In this document: one piece after another, positions 53,642 through 62,798 of the stretch
How positions within the stretch are numbered: the first letter of the stretch is position 1
Layout: every line of letters begins with the position of its first letter
NCBI RefSeq assembly: GCF_036108815.1
Contig: NZ_CP107985.1
Span: 7,003,501 to 7,067,500, forward strand
DNA length: 64,000 bases
Reading direction: 5' to 3'
DNA from: Streptomyces sp. NBC_00353
GTDB lineage: Bacteria > Actinomycetota > Actinomycetes > Streptomycetales > Streptomycetaceae
Notes under the pieces: generated by a model
Seen by the model: only the letters and a program-made list of their open reading frames with translations
What the model was told of the DNA's origin: nothing
Database searches by the model: none
Translations under genes and position numbers: made by a program

Positions 53642-53645
<4 letters not shown>
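52794..53645 (-). CDS. ABC-2 type permease (DrrB-like)
   Basis: A 283-residue, six-helix ABC-2 permease. It starts with a soluble N-terminus, then LVRRNLLQIKQDPESMFD, the conserved entry to helix 1. VNDDFRKGVMDRFRTMPIAR and FTDYNPLSNLADAARGLMLG are signature segments of the daunorubicin-resistance DrrB family. It forms the membrane channel for the ATPase encoded just upstream, overlapping by four bases (ATGA). Probably exports a hydrophobic drug or lipid. Confidence 0.9.
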
Positions 53646-54658
<1,013 letters not shown>

Positions 54659-54827
54659 GCCCACTATGGGAACATCCGCCACCGACAGTCCACCGACATT
54701 CTGCCGACAGGGGGCCTGCGGTCGCGCCTGCAGGCCACCGATACGCGCCGACAGCCCGCCGATGGGGGAAGTCGGCGGGCTGTCGTGGTGCGGGCAGTGG
54801 TCAGTGATCCCCCGGAGGGGACAGGCC

Positions 54828-55712
54828 CTAGTGGAAGGTGTGTTCCGGCGCCGGGAACGTGCCGCCGACGACCTCGTCCGCGAACTCCTTGGCCGCGTCG
54901 CCGAGCACCTTGCGCATGTTCGCGTACTGCTTGGTGAAGCGCGGCACCTTGCCGCCGGTCAGCCCGACCATGTCGGTGTAGACCAGCACCTGGGCGTCGG
55001 TGTCCGGACCGGCGCCGATGCCGACGGTCGGGATCTGCAGACTGCGGGTGATCTCGGCGGCCACCTCGGCCGGTACGAGCTCCAGGACGACGGCGAACGC
55101 CCCCGCGTCCTGTGCTGCCTTGGCGTCCCGGATCAGTCGGTGCGCGGCCTCGTCGCTGCGGCCCTGCACCCGGTAGCCCATGGTGTTCACGGACTGCGGG
55201 GTCAGCCCGAGGTGCGACATGACCGGGATGCCGGCCGACACCAGCAGCTCGGTCTGCGCGAGCGAACGCTCGCCGCCCTCCAGCTTCACCGCACCTACGC
55301 CGGCCTCCTTGACCAGCCGGGTGGCGTTGCGCAGGGCCTGGACGGGCCCTTCCTGGTACGCCCCGAAGGGCAGGTCGCCGACGATGAGGGCGCGCTTGGT
55401 GCCCCGTACGACCGCGGCGGAGAGGATGGCGATCTCGTCCATCGTGACGGGCACGGTGGTCTCGTAGCCGAGATGACAGTTGCCCATGGAGTCGCCGACG
55501 AGCATGACCGGGATGCCGGCCTCGTCGAAGACGGACGCGGTCATCGCGTCGTAGGCGGTCAGCATGGGCCACTTCTCGCCACGCTCGGTGGCGGCGGCGA
55601 TGTCATGGACGGTGATGCGGCGGGTGCTCTTGCCTCCGTACAGCGCCTTGCTGCTGTCGGTGGGGGCCCCCGCGGGGGTTGCGGGCTGGTTCTGCGCAGC
55701 CTGAAGCGTCAT
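54828..55712 (-). CDS. panB: 3-methyl-2-oxobutanoate hydroxymethyltransferase
   Basis: A 294-residue enzyme of pantothenate/CoA synthesis that adds a hydroxymethyl group from methylene-THF to ketoisovalerate. Motifs: LTAYDAMTASVFDEAGIPVM, MLVGDSMGNCHLGYE with metal-binding Asp, GAVKLEGGE, and VMSHLGLTPQSVNTMGGY-like segment reading MSHLGLTPQSVNTMGYRV. ATG at 55712 has AAGGAG nine bases upstream; ATG at 55733 lacks a site. The first 30 residues are a variable tail. Confidence 0.94.
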   Translation of the reverse strand: MTLQAAQNQPATPAGAPTDSSKALYGGKSTRRITVHDIAAATERGEKWPMLTAYDAMTASVFDEAGIPVMLVGDSMGNCHLGYETTVPVTMDEIAILSAAVVRGTKRALIVGDLPFGAYQEGPVQALRNATRLVKEAGVGAVKLEGGERSLAQTELLVSAGIPVMSHLGLTPQSVNTMGYRVQGRSDEAAHRLIRDAKAAQDAGAFAVVLELVPAEVAAEITRSLQIPTVGIGAGPDTDAQVLVYTDMVGLTGGKVPRFTKQYANMRKVLGDAAKEFADEVVGGTFPAPEHTFH

Positions 55713-55825
55713 TGCCAACGGCTCCTTCGTCATCTCGAGGCGCCCTGACGGCGTCCCCGGACCGGTTCCATGGTGGCATCCCGGGCCGTCCTCGGGAAGT
55801 GGGCCCTCTCGGCAAAGACTTTCCA

Positions 55826-55861
55826 ATACGAGACGGTCTCGTATCGAAAAAGGACTAGGCT
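55826..55861 (+). promoter_or_regulatory. 19-bp palindromic operator and -10 of DHA2 exporter gene
   Basis: ATACGAGACGGTCTCGTAT at 55826-55844 is a perfect inverted repeat around one base, typical of TetR-family operators. TAGGCT at 55856-55861 is a plausible -10, so the palindrome would cover the -35 region. The tetR gene just after the exporter is the obvious candidate repressor. Confidence 0.8.
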
Positions 55862-55868
55862 CCCTGCC

Positions 55869-57500
55869 ATGTCGATACCGTCCGGCCCTCCCGCGGCCGT
55901 GTCCCAAGTTCCCGAAGAGATCCACCGTCGCCGCTGGGCGATCCTCGTCGTTCTGATGTTCAGCCTGCTCATCGTGGTGCTGGACAACTCGATCCTGAAC
56001 GTCGCGGTCAAGACCATCGCATCCCCGGCGCCCACCGGGCTCGGAGCCACCCAGAGCGAGCTGGAGTGGGCGATCAACTCCTACACGCTCGTCTTCGCCG
56101 GACTGCTCTTCACCGCCGGTCTGCTCGGCGACCGCATCGGACGCAAGAAGGTCCTGCTCTTCGGCATCCTGCTGTTCGGTATCGGCTCGGCCCTCGCCGC
56201 GATGTCCGGCTCGCCCGGCGAACTCATCACCTGGCGCGCCGTGATGGGCTTCGGCGCCGCGTTCGTGATGCCCGCCACCCTCGCCATCCTGATGAACGTC
56301 TTCGAGCGCGACGAGCAGCCCAAGGCGATCGGCATCTGGGCCGGCAGCGTCGGCCTGGCCATCGCCATCGGCCCGATCACCGGCGGACTGCTGCTCGAAC
56401 ACTTCTGGTGGGGCTCGATCTTCCTGGTCAACGTGCCCGTGGTGATCGTCGCGCTGATCGCGATGGTGGTACTGGTACCGGACTCCCGGGACCCGAAGCC
56501 GGGCCGGATCGACCCGCTCGGCGTCGTACTCTCCATCGTCGGCCTGGTCCTGCTGGTGTTCGGCATCATCCGCGGCGGTGAACTCGCCGACTTCGCCGAC
56601 CCCGTCGTGCTTCTGTCGATCATCGGCGGCCTGGCCGTCCTGGCCGGCTTCGTCTGGCACGAGAAGCGCAGCAGCCACCCGGCCATCGATGTCTCGTACT
56701 TCAGGAACGGGGCGTTCTCCGCCGCCGTCGCCGCCGTGGCGCTGGTCTTCTTCGCGCTGATGGGAGTGACCTTCTTCTCCGCCTTCTACCTGCAGAGCGT
56801 GCGCGGCTACAGCGCCCTGCAGTCCGGGCTGCTGATCGTGCCACTGGCGGCCGCACAGATGATCTTCGCGCCGCGCGCCCGGCTGGTCGTCCAGCGGTTC
56901 GGCGCCCGTGCGGTGTGCGCGGTCGGGATGCTGCTGGTCGCGGCCGGACTGCTGGCCTTCACACTGTTCGACGCCGATACCCCCGTCTGGGTGCTGTGCG
57001 TGGTCTTCTTCGTCCAGGGCACCGGTATGGCGCACGTCATGCCGCCCGTCACCGTCGCCGTGATGCAGGCGCTGCCGCGCGAGAAGGCCGGCTCCGGCTC
57101 GGCCATCAACAACACCTTCCGGCAGGTCGGCGGGGCGCTCGGGATCGCCGTACTGGGCTCGGTGCTGTCCACCGTCTACCGCGGTGACATCGAGGGCCAC
57201 CTCGGTACGCTGCCGGCCCCGGCCAGGGACGCGGCGGGGGAGTCGATCGAGGCGACGCTCGCCGTCGCGGAGAAGCTCGGCCCGGCGGGCCGCCCGCTGG
57301 TCGCCGCGGCGAACGACGCGTTCCTCGGCGCCATGCATGTCACCGCCGTCGGTTCGGCCTCCGTCGCCCTGCTCGGCGCGCTGGTGGTCGGCCTGTTCCT
57401 GCCGGGCAGGCCGCCCGCAGGGCAGCCGGCCGGCGAGGGCGAGGGTGACCGGACCGTGCCCGCGGGCGGGCCGATGACGACCACGGCCGCCGACAGCTGA
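55869..57500 (+). CDS. DHA2-family 14-helix MFS drug exporter
   Basis: A 543-residue exporter of the EmrB/QacA type. Helix 1 carries the DHA2 motif LLIVVLDNSILNVAVKTI. Loop 2-3 has LLGDRIGRKKVLL, motif C region ITWRAVMGFGAAFVMPATL and then GPITGGLLLEHFWWGSIFLVN as its continuation. Exports drugs using the proton gradient. ATG at 55869 is 8 nt after the TAGGCT element, so the transcript has little or no leader. It is followed by a tetR gene in the same direction. Confidence 0.9.
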   Translation: MSIPSGPPAAVSQVPEEIHRRRWAILVVLMFSLLIVVLDNSILNVAVKTIASPAPTGLGATQSELEWAINSYTLVFAGLLFTAGLLGDRIGRKKVLLFGILLFGIGSALAAMSGSPGELITWRAVMGFGAAFVMPATLAILMNVFERDEQPKAIGIWAGSVGLAIAIGPITGGLLLEHFWWGSIFLVNVPVVIVALIAMVVLVPDSRDPKPGRIDPLGVVLSIVGLVLLVFGIIRGGELADFADPVVLLSIIGGLAVLAGFVWHEKRSSHPAIDVSYFRNGAFSAAVAAVALVFFALMGVTFFSAFYLQSVRGYSALQSGLLIVPLAAAQMIFAPRARLVVQRFGARAVCAVGMLLVAAGLLAFTLFDADTPVWVLCVVFFVQGTGMAHVMPPVTVAVMQALPREKAGSGSAINNTFRQVGGALGIAVLGSVLSTVYRGDIEGHLGTLPAPARDAAGESIEATLAVAEKLGPAGRPLVAAANDAFLGAMHVTAVGSASVALLGALVVGLFLPGRPPAGQPAGEGEGDRTVPAGGPMTTTAADS

Positions 57501-57508
57501 GAACGAAC

Positions 57509-57545
57509 GCCCCGGGCGGCCCAGGACACTCCGGGCGCCCGGGGC
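57509..57545 (+). terminator. hairpin after DHA2 exporter gene
   Basis: GCCCCGGGCG pairs perfectly with CGCCCGGGGC across a 17-nt loop, 8 bp after the exporter stop. It partly insulates the following tetR gene. Confidence 0.7.
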
Positions 57546-57621
57546 TTCGAGCAGGACACCTCCCGCGTCGGCGAGAATCGGGGTGGGGGAGGCGGACGGG
57601 TGCGGCGAGAGGTGGAACCAC

Positions 57622-58290
57622 GTGCAGATGCAGGACGAGGAGCTGGAACCGCGGCGCGGCCGACCGCGCAGCGTGGCTGCCGAACGGGCCATCCTGGACG
57701 CCGTCGTCGAGCTGCTGGAGGCCGGTGAACCGCTGGCCGGCCTGTCCATCGAGCGCATCGCCCGGACCGCGAAGGTCGGCAAGGCCACCATCTACCGGCG
57801 CTGGAGCGGCAAGGAAGAGCTCTTCGTCGACGTACTGCGGGACATCGAACCCCCGGAACCGACCGTCTCCGGCACCGCCGGGCTCACCGATCTGCGGCTG
57901 ATGCTGGAGTCGCTGCGCAGGCGCGGACTCGCCCAACGCTCCTCGGTCTTCCTCCACAACGTCTTCGTGCAGATGAAGAGCCACCCCAAGCTGTGGTCCG
58001 AGTACCACTCCACGGTGATCGAACCCCGCCGCGTCGCGATGCGGGCCGCCGTGCAGCGGGCGGTCGACGCGGGAGAACTCCGGGCGGACCTGGATGTGGA
58101 GCTGATGGACGACCTGTTCGTCGGCCCCATGCTGGTACGGACCATTCACCGGCCCGATGCGCCACTGCCGGAGGATCTCGCCGACCGCATCATCGGGGCC
58201 CTGGTGGAGGGCCTGGCGCCACGGCCCGCCGCTGTCCCCGAACCCGCACGGGCCCCCGCCTCATCCGGCAAAAGCGCAGGCCACGGCTGA
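57622..58290 (+). CDS. TetR/AcrR family regulator
   Basis: A 222-residue regulator. The helix-turn-helix spans about residues 15-60: RGRPRSVAAERAILDAVVEL, IERIARTAKVGKATIYRRW and SGKEELFVDVL. The C-terminal domain resembles the TetR_C_11-like group (FLHNVFVQMKSHPKLWSEYH). GTG at 57622 has AGGTGG six bases upstream; ATG at 57628 is an alternative. It lies 121 bp after the DHA2 exporter gene, whose promoter has a 19-bp palindrome, so it is probably the local repressor responding to an exported drug. Confidence 0.88.
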   Translation: MQMQDEELEPRRGRPRSVAAERAILDAVVELLEAGEPLAGLSIERIARTAKVGKATIYRRWSGKEELFVDVLRDIEPPEPTVSGTAGLTDLRLMLESLRRRGLAQRSSVFLHNVFVQMKSHPKLWSEYHSTVIEPRRVAMRAAVQRAVDAGELRADLDVELMDDLFVGPMLVRTIHRPDAPLPEDLADRIIGALVEGLAPRPAAVPEPARAPASSGKSAGHG

Positions 58291-58480
58291 CTCGCCCGGA
58301 TCCGCCCGAGTGTGCGCGTTCTGTTACAAGGCCCCGCAGAGCCCTTCCGGCCGGAACCTGCCGGTCCACGTCCTTCGTCCTCGTGGCAGTACAGCCGTCG
58401 TCGACGGCAGGAAAGACATCGCTCATCCCCTAGGGTCAGGGGCGCGGCGATGTGCACGGCAAGGCAGTGAGGACAGCGCG

Positions 58481-59503
58481 ATGGTGCAGGCGTACAGGGC
58501 GGACACCGAGAACGGCAGCGCGGAACCGCAGCGCACCGGATCCCGGTTCCAGGGCCTGCGCGACAGATGGACCGACGGCAGAGGCATGTGGCGGCGCGGC
58601 ATCGTCCTCGCCGTCTGCGCGGTCCTGCTGACCCTCGTGATGATCTTCCACGCGGAGATCCCGAACACCATCGGCAACCTGGGCAGCCTCTCCGAGACGT
58701 TCCTGCCGTGGTTCGGCCTGTTCATTCCCGTGCTGCTGATCCTGGGCCTGGTGCGCCGCTCCGCGACCGCGCTGATCGCCCTGCTGCTGCCGGTCGTGGT
58801 CTGGCTCAATATCTTCGGCGGGCTGCTCACCGACAAGTCGGGCAGTGGTGGCGACCTCACCGTCGCCACCCACAACGTCAACGCGGGCAACCCCGACCCC
58901 GCGGGCACCGCCCGGCAGGTCGCGGGCTCCGGCGCGGACGTCATCGCCCTGCAGGAGCTGCCGCCCGGCCAGGTTCCGGCGTACGAGTCGGCGCTCGCCG
59001 CCCGCTATCCGTACCACTCGGTCGAGGGGACGGTCGGCCTGTGGAGCAAGTACCCGATGAGCGGCACGCGGCCCGTCGACATCCGGATGGGCTGGACCCG
59101 GGCGATGCGTTCCACGGTGACGACACCCGACGGCGAGGTCGCGGTCTATGTGGCCCATATGCCGTCCGTACGGGTCAAGCTGAACGCCGGATTCACCGCC
59201 AGCCAGCGGGACGAGAGCGCGGACGCGCTCGGTGAGGCCATCGCCGACGAACGGCTCGGCAGGGTGATCCTGCTCGGCGACCTCAACGGCACGATGAACG
59301 ACCGCTCGCTGAACGCGGTCACCTCCCAGATGCGGTCCACCCAGGGCGCGGCGGGCGACGGCTTCGGCTTCAGCTGGCCGGCCTCGTTCCCGATGGCCCG
59401 GATCGACCAGATCATGGTCAAGGGCGTCGAGCCGATGTCGTCCTGGACCCTTCCGGCGACGGACAGTGACCACCTGCCGATCGCCGCCCGCGTCGCACTC
59501 TGA
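58481..59503 (+). CDS. membrane-anchored endonuclease/exonuclease/phosphatase family protein
   Basis: A 340-residue protein. Three N-terminal membrane segments (IVLAVCAVLLTLVMIFHAEI, FLPWFGLFIPVLLILGLV, TALIALLLPVVVWLNIFGGL) are followed by an external EEP domain: VATHNVNAGNPD, DVIALQELPPGQ with the metal Glu, VILLGDLNGTMND, and the catalytic His in TDSDHLPIAARV. These proteins cleave phosphodiesters in nucleic acids or lipids; the substrate here is unknown. GAGGA lies eight bases before ATG 58481. Confidence 0.85.
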   Translation: MVQAYRADTENGSAEPQRTGSRFQGLRDRWTDGRGMWRRGIVLAVCAVLLTLVMIFHAEIPNTIGNLGSLSETFLPWFGLFIPVLLILGLVRRSATALIALLLPVVVWLNIFGGLLTDKSGSGGDLTVATHNVNAGNPDPAGTARQVAGSGADVIALQELPPGQVPAYESALAARYPYHSVEGTVGLWSKYPMSGTRPVDIRMGWTRAMRSTVTTPDGEVAVYVAHMPSVRVKLNAGFTASQRDESADALGEAIADERLGRVILLGDLNGTMNDRSLNAVTSQMRSTQGAAGDGFGFSWPASFPMARIDQIMVKGVEPMSSWTLPATDSDHLPIAARVAL

Positions 59504-59548
59504 CGAAACGGTCCGTTCACCTCGTGGCACAAACCGTCTGAGAGTATT

Positions 59549-59565
59549 TGTTCCAATCGGGAACA
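59549..59565. promoter_or_regulatory. inverted repeat upstream of MFS gene
   Basis: TGTTCC, five bases and GGAACA lie 58 bp before the MFS start. It is a candidate operator; the regulator is unknown. Confidence 0.45.
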
Positions 59566-59623
59566 AGGACCGGCCGGTGAGAGAGCCGGTGGGCCGGGAT
59601 CCCCTGCGGAAAGGTCTCTCCTC

Positions 59624-60841
59624 ATGCCACTGGCTCTTCTAGCGCTGGCCATAAGCGCCTTTGGCATCGGCACCACGGAGTTCGTGATGATGGGCCTGCT
59701 GCCCAATGTCGCGGACGACCTGGGCACATCCGTGCCCACCGCGGGCTATCTCGTATCGGCGTACGCGCTCGGTGTCGTCCTCGGTGCCCCCCTGCTCACC
59801 GCCGTCGGCTCCCGGGTCCCGCGCAAGCGGATGCTCCTGCTGCTGATGGCGCTGTTCACCCTCGGCAACCTCGCCTCCGCGCTCGCCCCCGGCTTCGGCT
59901 GGCTGGTCGCCGGCCGGTTCCTCGCCGGGCTGCCGCACGGCGCGTTCTTCGGCGTCGGCGCGGTCGTCGCAGCGCGGCTGGTCGGCGAGGGGCGGCAGGC
60001 GAGGGGCGTCGCGACGATGTTCCTCGGCCTCACCGTCGCCAACATCGTCGGCGTACCGGCGGCCACACTGCTCGGTCAGCACCTCGGCTGGCGCGCCACC
60101 TTCCTGGTCGTCGGGGTGATCGGGCTCGGCTCGATGGCCGCGCTCGCCCGGCTCGTTCCGCACATGCCGGTCGACGCGCAGCAGGGCCTCGGCCGCGAAC
60201 TGCGCGCCCTCGGCAACCGGCAGGTGCTGCTCGGCCTGCTCACCGCCGTCCTCGGCTTCGCCGGGGTCTTCGCCGTCTACTCGTACCTGTCGGCCATGAC
60301 GACCGAGGCGATGGGCTTCGGCGAGTCCTCGGTGACGCTGGTGCTGGCGCTGTTCGGTATCGGCATGACACTCGGCGCACTCGCCGCCGGACCCATGACC
60401 GACCGCGCGCTGCGGCCCACGCTGTACGGCTCCCTGACCGCACTTGCGGTGGTCCTGGTGGTCTTCCCGTTCGCCGTGCAGGTGAAGTGGGCGGCGCTGG
60501 TGATGGTCGTCCTGCTCGGCGGGGTCGGGTTCATGACCACGACGCCGCTGCAGATGCTCGTCATGAAGAAGGCGAAGGACGCCCCGACGCTGGCCTCCGC
60601 CTCCAACCACTCGGCGTTCAACCTCGCCAACGCGGGCGGCGCCTGGCTGGGCGGCGCGGCGATCGCGGCGGGCTGGGGCTGGACGTCCCCGGCGCTGGTG
60701 GGTGCGGTCCTGACGGTGGCGGGCCTGGCAGTGGCGGTCACGGCGGGCGTGCTGGACCGTGGCGGGCCGGGCGAGTCCCGGGTGGTGGCCGGCGCGGGTA
60801 CGCGGGGTGCGCGGGACGGGAGCCACGCGGACGTGGCCTGA
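59624..60841 (+). CDS. DHA1-type MFS exporter (chloramphenicol-efflux/AraJ-like)
   Basis: A 405-residue, 12-helix exporter. The N-terminus ALLALAISAFGIGTTEFVMM is the hallmark of the Cml/AraJ/YdhP group. Loop 2-3 has SRVPRKRMLL, motif C FLAGLPHGAFFGVGAVVAAR, and SASNHSAFNLANAGGAWLGG near the C-terminus. Relatives export chloramphenicol or arabinosides. GGAAAGG lies upstream of ATG 59624. The polar tail after helix 12 (about 25 residues) is Gly/Arg-rich. Confidence 0.88.
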   Translation: MPLALLALAISAFGIGTTEFVMMGLLPNVADDLGTSVPTAGYLVSAYALGVVLGAPLLTAVGSRVPRKRMLLLLMALFTLGNLASALAPGFGWLVAGRFLAGLPHGAFFGVGAVVAARLVGEGRQARGVATMFLGLTVANIVGVPAATLLGQHLGWRATFLVVGVIGLGSMAALARLVPHMPVDAQQGLGRELRALGNRQVLLGLLTAVLGFAGVFAVYSYLSAMTTEAMGFGESSVTLVLALFGIGMTLGALAAGPMTDRALRPTLYGSLTALAVVLVVFPFAVQVKWAALVMVVLLGGVGFMTTTPLQMLVMKKAKDAPTLASASNHSAFNLANAGGAWLGGAAIAAGWGWTSPALVGAVLTVAGLAVAVTAGVLDRGGPGESRVVAGAGTRGARDGSHADVA

Positions 60842-60879
60842 GGGCGGCGCCCGGCCCGGTCAAGCCCTTCGAGGGGGTC

Positions 60880-60903
60880 CCCCATGCCCTTCGGGTCATG
60901 GGG
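60880..60903. terminator. hairpin between MFS and nadE genes
   Basis: CCCCATGCCC pairs with GGG, a bulged T and CATGGGG around a TTC loop. It is placed between convergent stops at 60841 and 60966. Flanking CAAGCCC and TGAGGACGAA recall the repeat near 42931, so a REP-like unit may form this terminator. Confidence 0.7.
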
Positions 60904-60965
60904 TGAGGACGAAACGGCTGCCGGGGCGGCCCGGCTCTCATCGAAACCGGCCCGCCCCGCTCCTG

Positions 60966-62720
60966 TCACCCCGACTCGCGCCACCGATTCGTGATCGGCA
61001 GCCGCCGGTCCTTGCCGAACCCCTTGGCCGAGATCTTCGTACCCGGCGGGTACTGCCGCCGCTTGTACTCCGCCGTGTCCACCAGCCGCAGCGTCTTCGT
61101 CACCAGCGCCTCGTCGAACCCGGCTGCCACGATGGTGTCCAGCCCCAGGTCCCGGTCGACGTACATCTCCAGGATCCGGTCCAGTACGTCGTAGTCGGGC
61201 AACGAGTCCGTGTCGACCTGGTCCGGCCGCAGCTCGGCGCTGGGCGGCTTGGTGATGGAGGCCTCCGGGATCGGCGGTGTCCGGCCGCGTTCCTCCGCGG
61301 CCCGGTTGCGCCACTTCGCCAGGCGGAAGATCGACGTCTTGTAGACGTCCTTGATCGGCCCGTAGGCGCCGACGGAGTCCCCGTACAGCGTCGAGTAGCC
61401 GACCGCCAGCTCCGACTTGTTGCCCGGCGCCAGGACGATCTGGCCCTCCTGGTTGGAGACGGCCATCAGCATCGTGCCGCGCAGCCGCGACTGCAGGTTC
61501 TCCTCGGCGAGACCGGTGAGCCCCAGCGACTCCATGTACGCGTCGAACATCGGCTCGATCGGCACGGTGCGGAAGTTCAGCCCGGTGCGCCGCGCCAGCT
61601 CCGCCGCGTCGCCCTTGGAGTGGTCCGAGGAGTACTTCGACGGCATCGAGATCCCGTACACGTTCTGCGCACCCAGCGCATCGCACGCGATGGCGGCGAC
61701 GAGCGCCGAGTCGATTCCGCCGGAGAGCCCGATCAGCACACTGCTGAAACCGTTCTTCGCGGCGTACGCGCGCAATCCCACGACGAGTGCGGAGTACAGC
61801 TCCTCGTCGTCGTCGAGCCGCTCGGCACAGCCGCCGGTCAGCTCGGCCTCGTACGCCGGAACGGGCTTGTCGGAGAGGACGACATGGTCGATCCGCAGAC
61901 CGTCGTTGACCACCCCGGACGGCGCCTCGGGCGCGGCAGCCGGCAGGTCGAGGTCGAGGACGACGCTGCCCTCGGCGAACTGCGGGGCCCGGGCGATCAC
62001 CTCGCCGTCCTTGTCGACGACGATCGAGTCGCCGTCGAAGACCAGCTCGTCCTGGCCGCCGATCATCGCCAGATAGGCGGTGGTGCAGCCGGCCTCCTGG
62101 GCCCGCTTGCGGACCAGTGCCAGCCGGGTGTCGTCCTTGTCCCGCTCGTACGGCGAGGCGTTGATCGACAGCAGCAGCCCGGCCCCGGCGGCCCGGGCGG
62201 CCGGCACGCGGCCGCCGTCCTGCCAGAGGTCCTCGCAGATCGCGAGCGCCACATCGACACCGTGGACCCGCATGACGGGCATCGAGTCGCCCGGCACGAA
62301 GTACCGGAACTCGTCGAAGACGCCGTAGTTGGGCAGGTGGTGCTTGGCGAAGCTCAGGGCGACCTTCCCGCGGTGCAGCACCGCGGCGGCGTTCTGCGGC
62401 GCCCCGGCGGGCTGGCCGTAGCGCGGCTGGGCCTTCTCGGAACGGTCGAGATATCCGACCACGACGGGCAGCTCCCCGAAGCCCTCCGCGTCGAGACGGG
62501 CGGCGAGCGCACGCAGCGCTTCCCGCGACGCCTCGACGAAGGACGGCCGCAGGGCCAGGTCCTCGACGGGGTAACCGGTCAGCACCATCTCGGGGAATGC
62601 CACCAGATGGGCGCCCTGTTCGGCGGAGTGCCGGGTCCAGTGGACGATCGCCTCGGCGTTGCCGGCGAGGTCACCGACGGTCGAGTCGATCTGATTGAGT
62701 GCGAGGCGTAGTTGAGGCAC
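60966..62720 (-). CDS. nadE: glutamine-dependent NAD+ synthetase
   Basis: A 584-residue two-domain enzyme making NAD+ from deamido-NAD. The N-terminal glutaminase (CN-hydrolase) domain has Glu in VAFPEMVLTGYP, Lys in AKHHLPNYGVF and Cys in AICEDLWQDGG. The C-terminal synthetase domain has the ATP loop LSGGIDSAL, LAPGNKSELAVGYSTLYGD and FGKDRRLPITNRWR. The start is GTG at 62720 without a ribosome site; the mRNA is probably leaderless. Confidence 0.95.
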   Translation of the reverse strand: MPQLRLALNQIDSTVGDLAGNAEAIVHWTRHSAEQGAHLVAFPEMVLTGYPVEDLALRPSFVEASREALRALAARLDAEGFGELPVVVGYLDRSEKAQPRYGQPAGAPQNAAAVLHRGKVALSFAKHHLPNYGVFDEFRYFVPGDSMPVMRVHGVDVALAICEDLWQDGGRVPAARAAGAGLLLSINASPYERDKDDTRLALVRKRAQEAGCTTAYLAMIGGQDELVFDGDSIVVDKDGEVIARAPQFAEGSVVLDLDLPAAAPEAPSGVVNDGLRIDHVVLSDKPVPAYEAELTGGCAERLDDDEELYSALVVGLRAYAAKNGFSSVLIGLSGGIDSALVAAIACDALGAQNVYGISMPSKYSSDHSKGDAAELARRTGLNFRTVPIEPMFDAYMESLGLTGLAEENLQSRLRGTMLMAVSNQEGQIVLAPGNKSELAVGYSTLYGDSVGAYGPIKDVYKTSIFRLAKWRNRAAEERGRTPPIPEASITKPPSAELRPDQVDTDSLPDYDVLDRILEMYVDRDLGLDTIVAAGFDEALVTKTLRLVDTAEYKRRQYPPGTKISAKGFGKDRRLPITNRWRESG

Positions 62721-62733
62721 GCGGCTCAGTCTA
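62721..62733 (-). promoter_or_regulatory. -10 element for leaderless nadE mRNA
   Basis: On the minus strand TAGACT (62733-62728) lies 7 nt before the GTG, identical in sequence and spacing to the element before map. Confidence 0.65.
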
Positions 62734-62757
62734 ATCGTCTTTCTGACGCGATGTCCT

Positions 62758-62789
62758 GGCGGGCCGCTCCACCGCGGCCGCGGCCCGCC
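62758..62789 (-). terminator. terminator of multicopper oxidase gene
   Basis: GGCGGGCCGC pairs perfectly with GCGGCCCGCC around a 12-nt loop, 9 bp after the oxidase stop on the minus strand. Confidence 0.8.
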
Positions 62790-62798
62790 GGGGCCGGG

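Noticed and set aside
54828..57791. Minus-strand frame of 987 codons running from the exporter region into panB
   Set aside because: Only the last 294 codons (panB) show protein-like sequence and a ribosome site. The rest is antisense to the DHA2 exporter gene.
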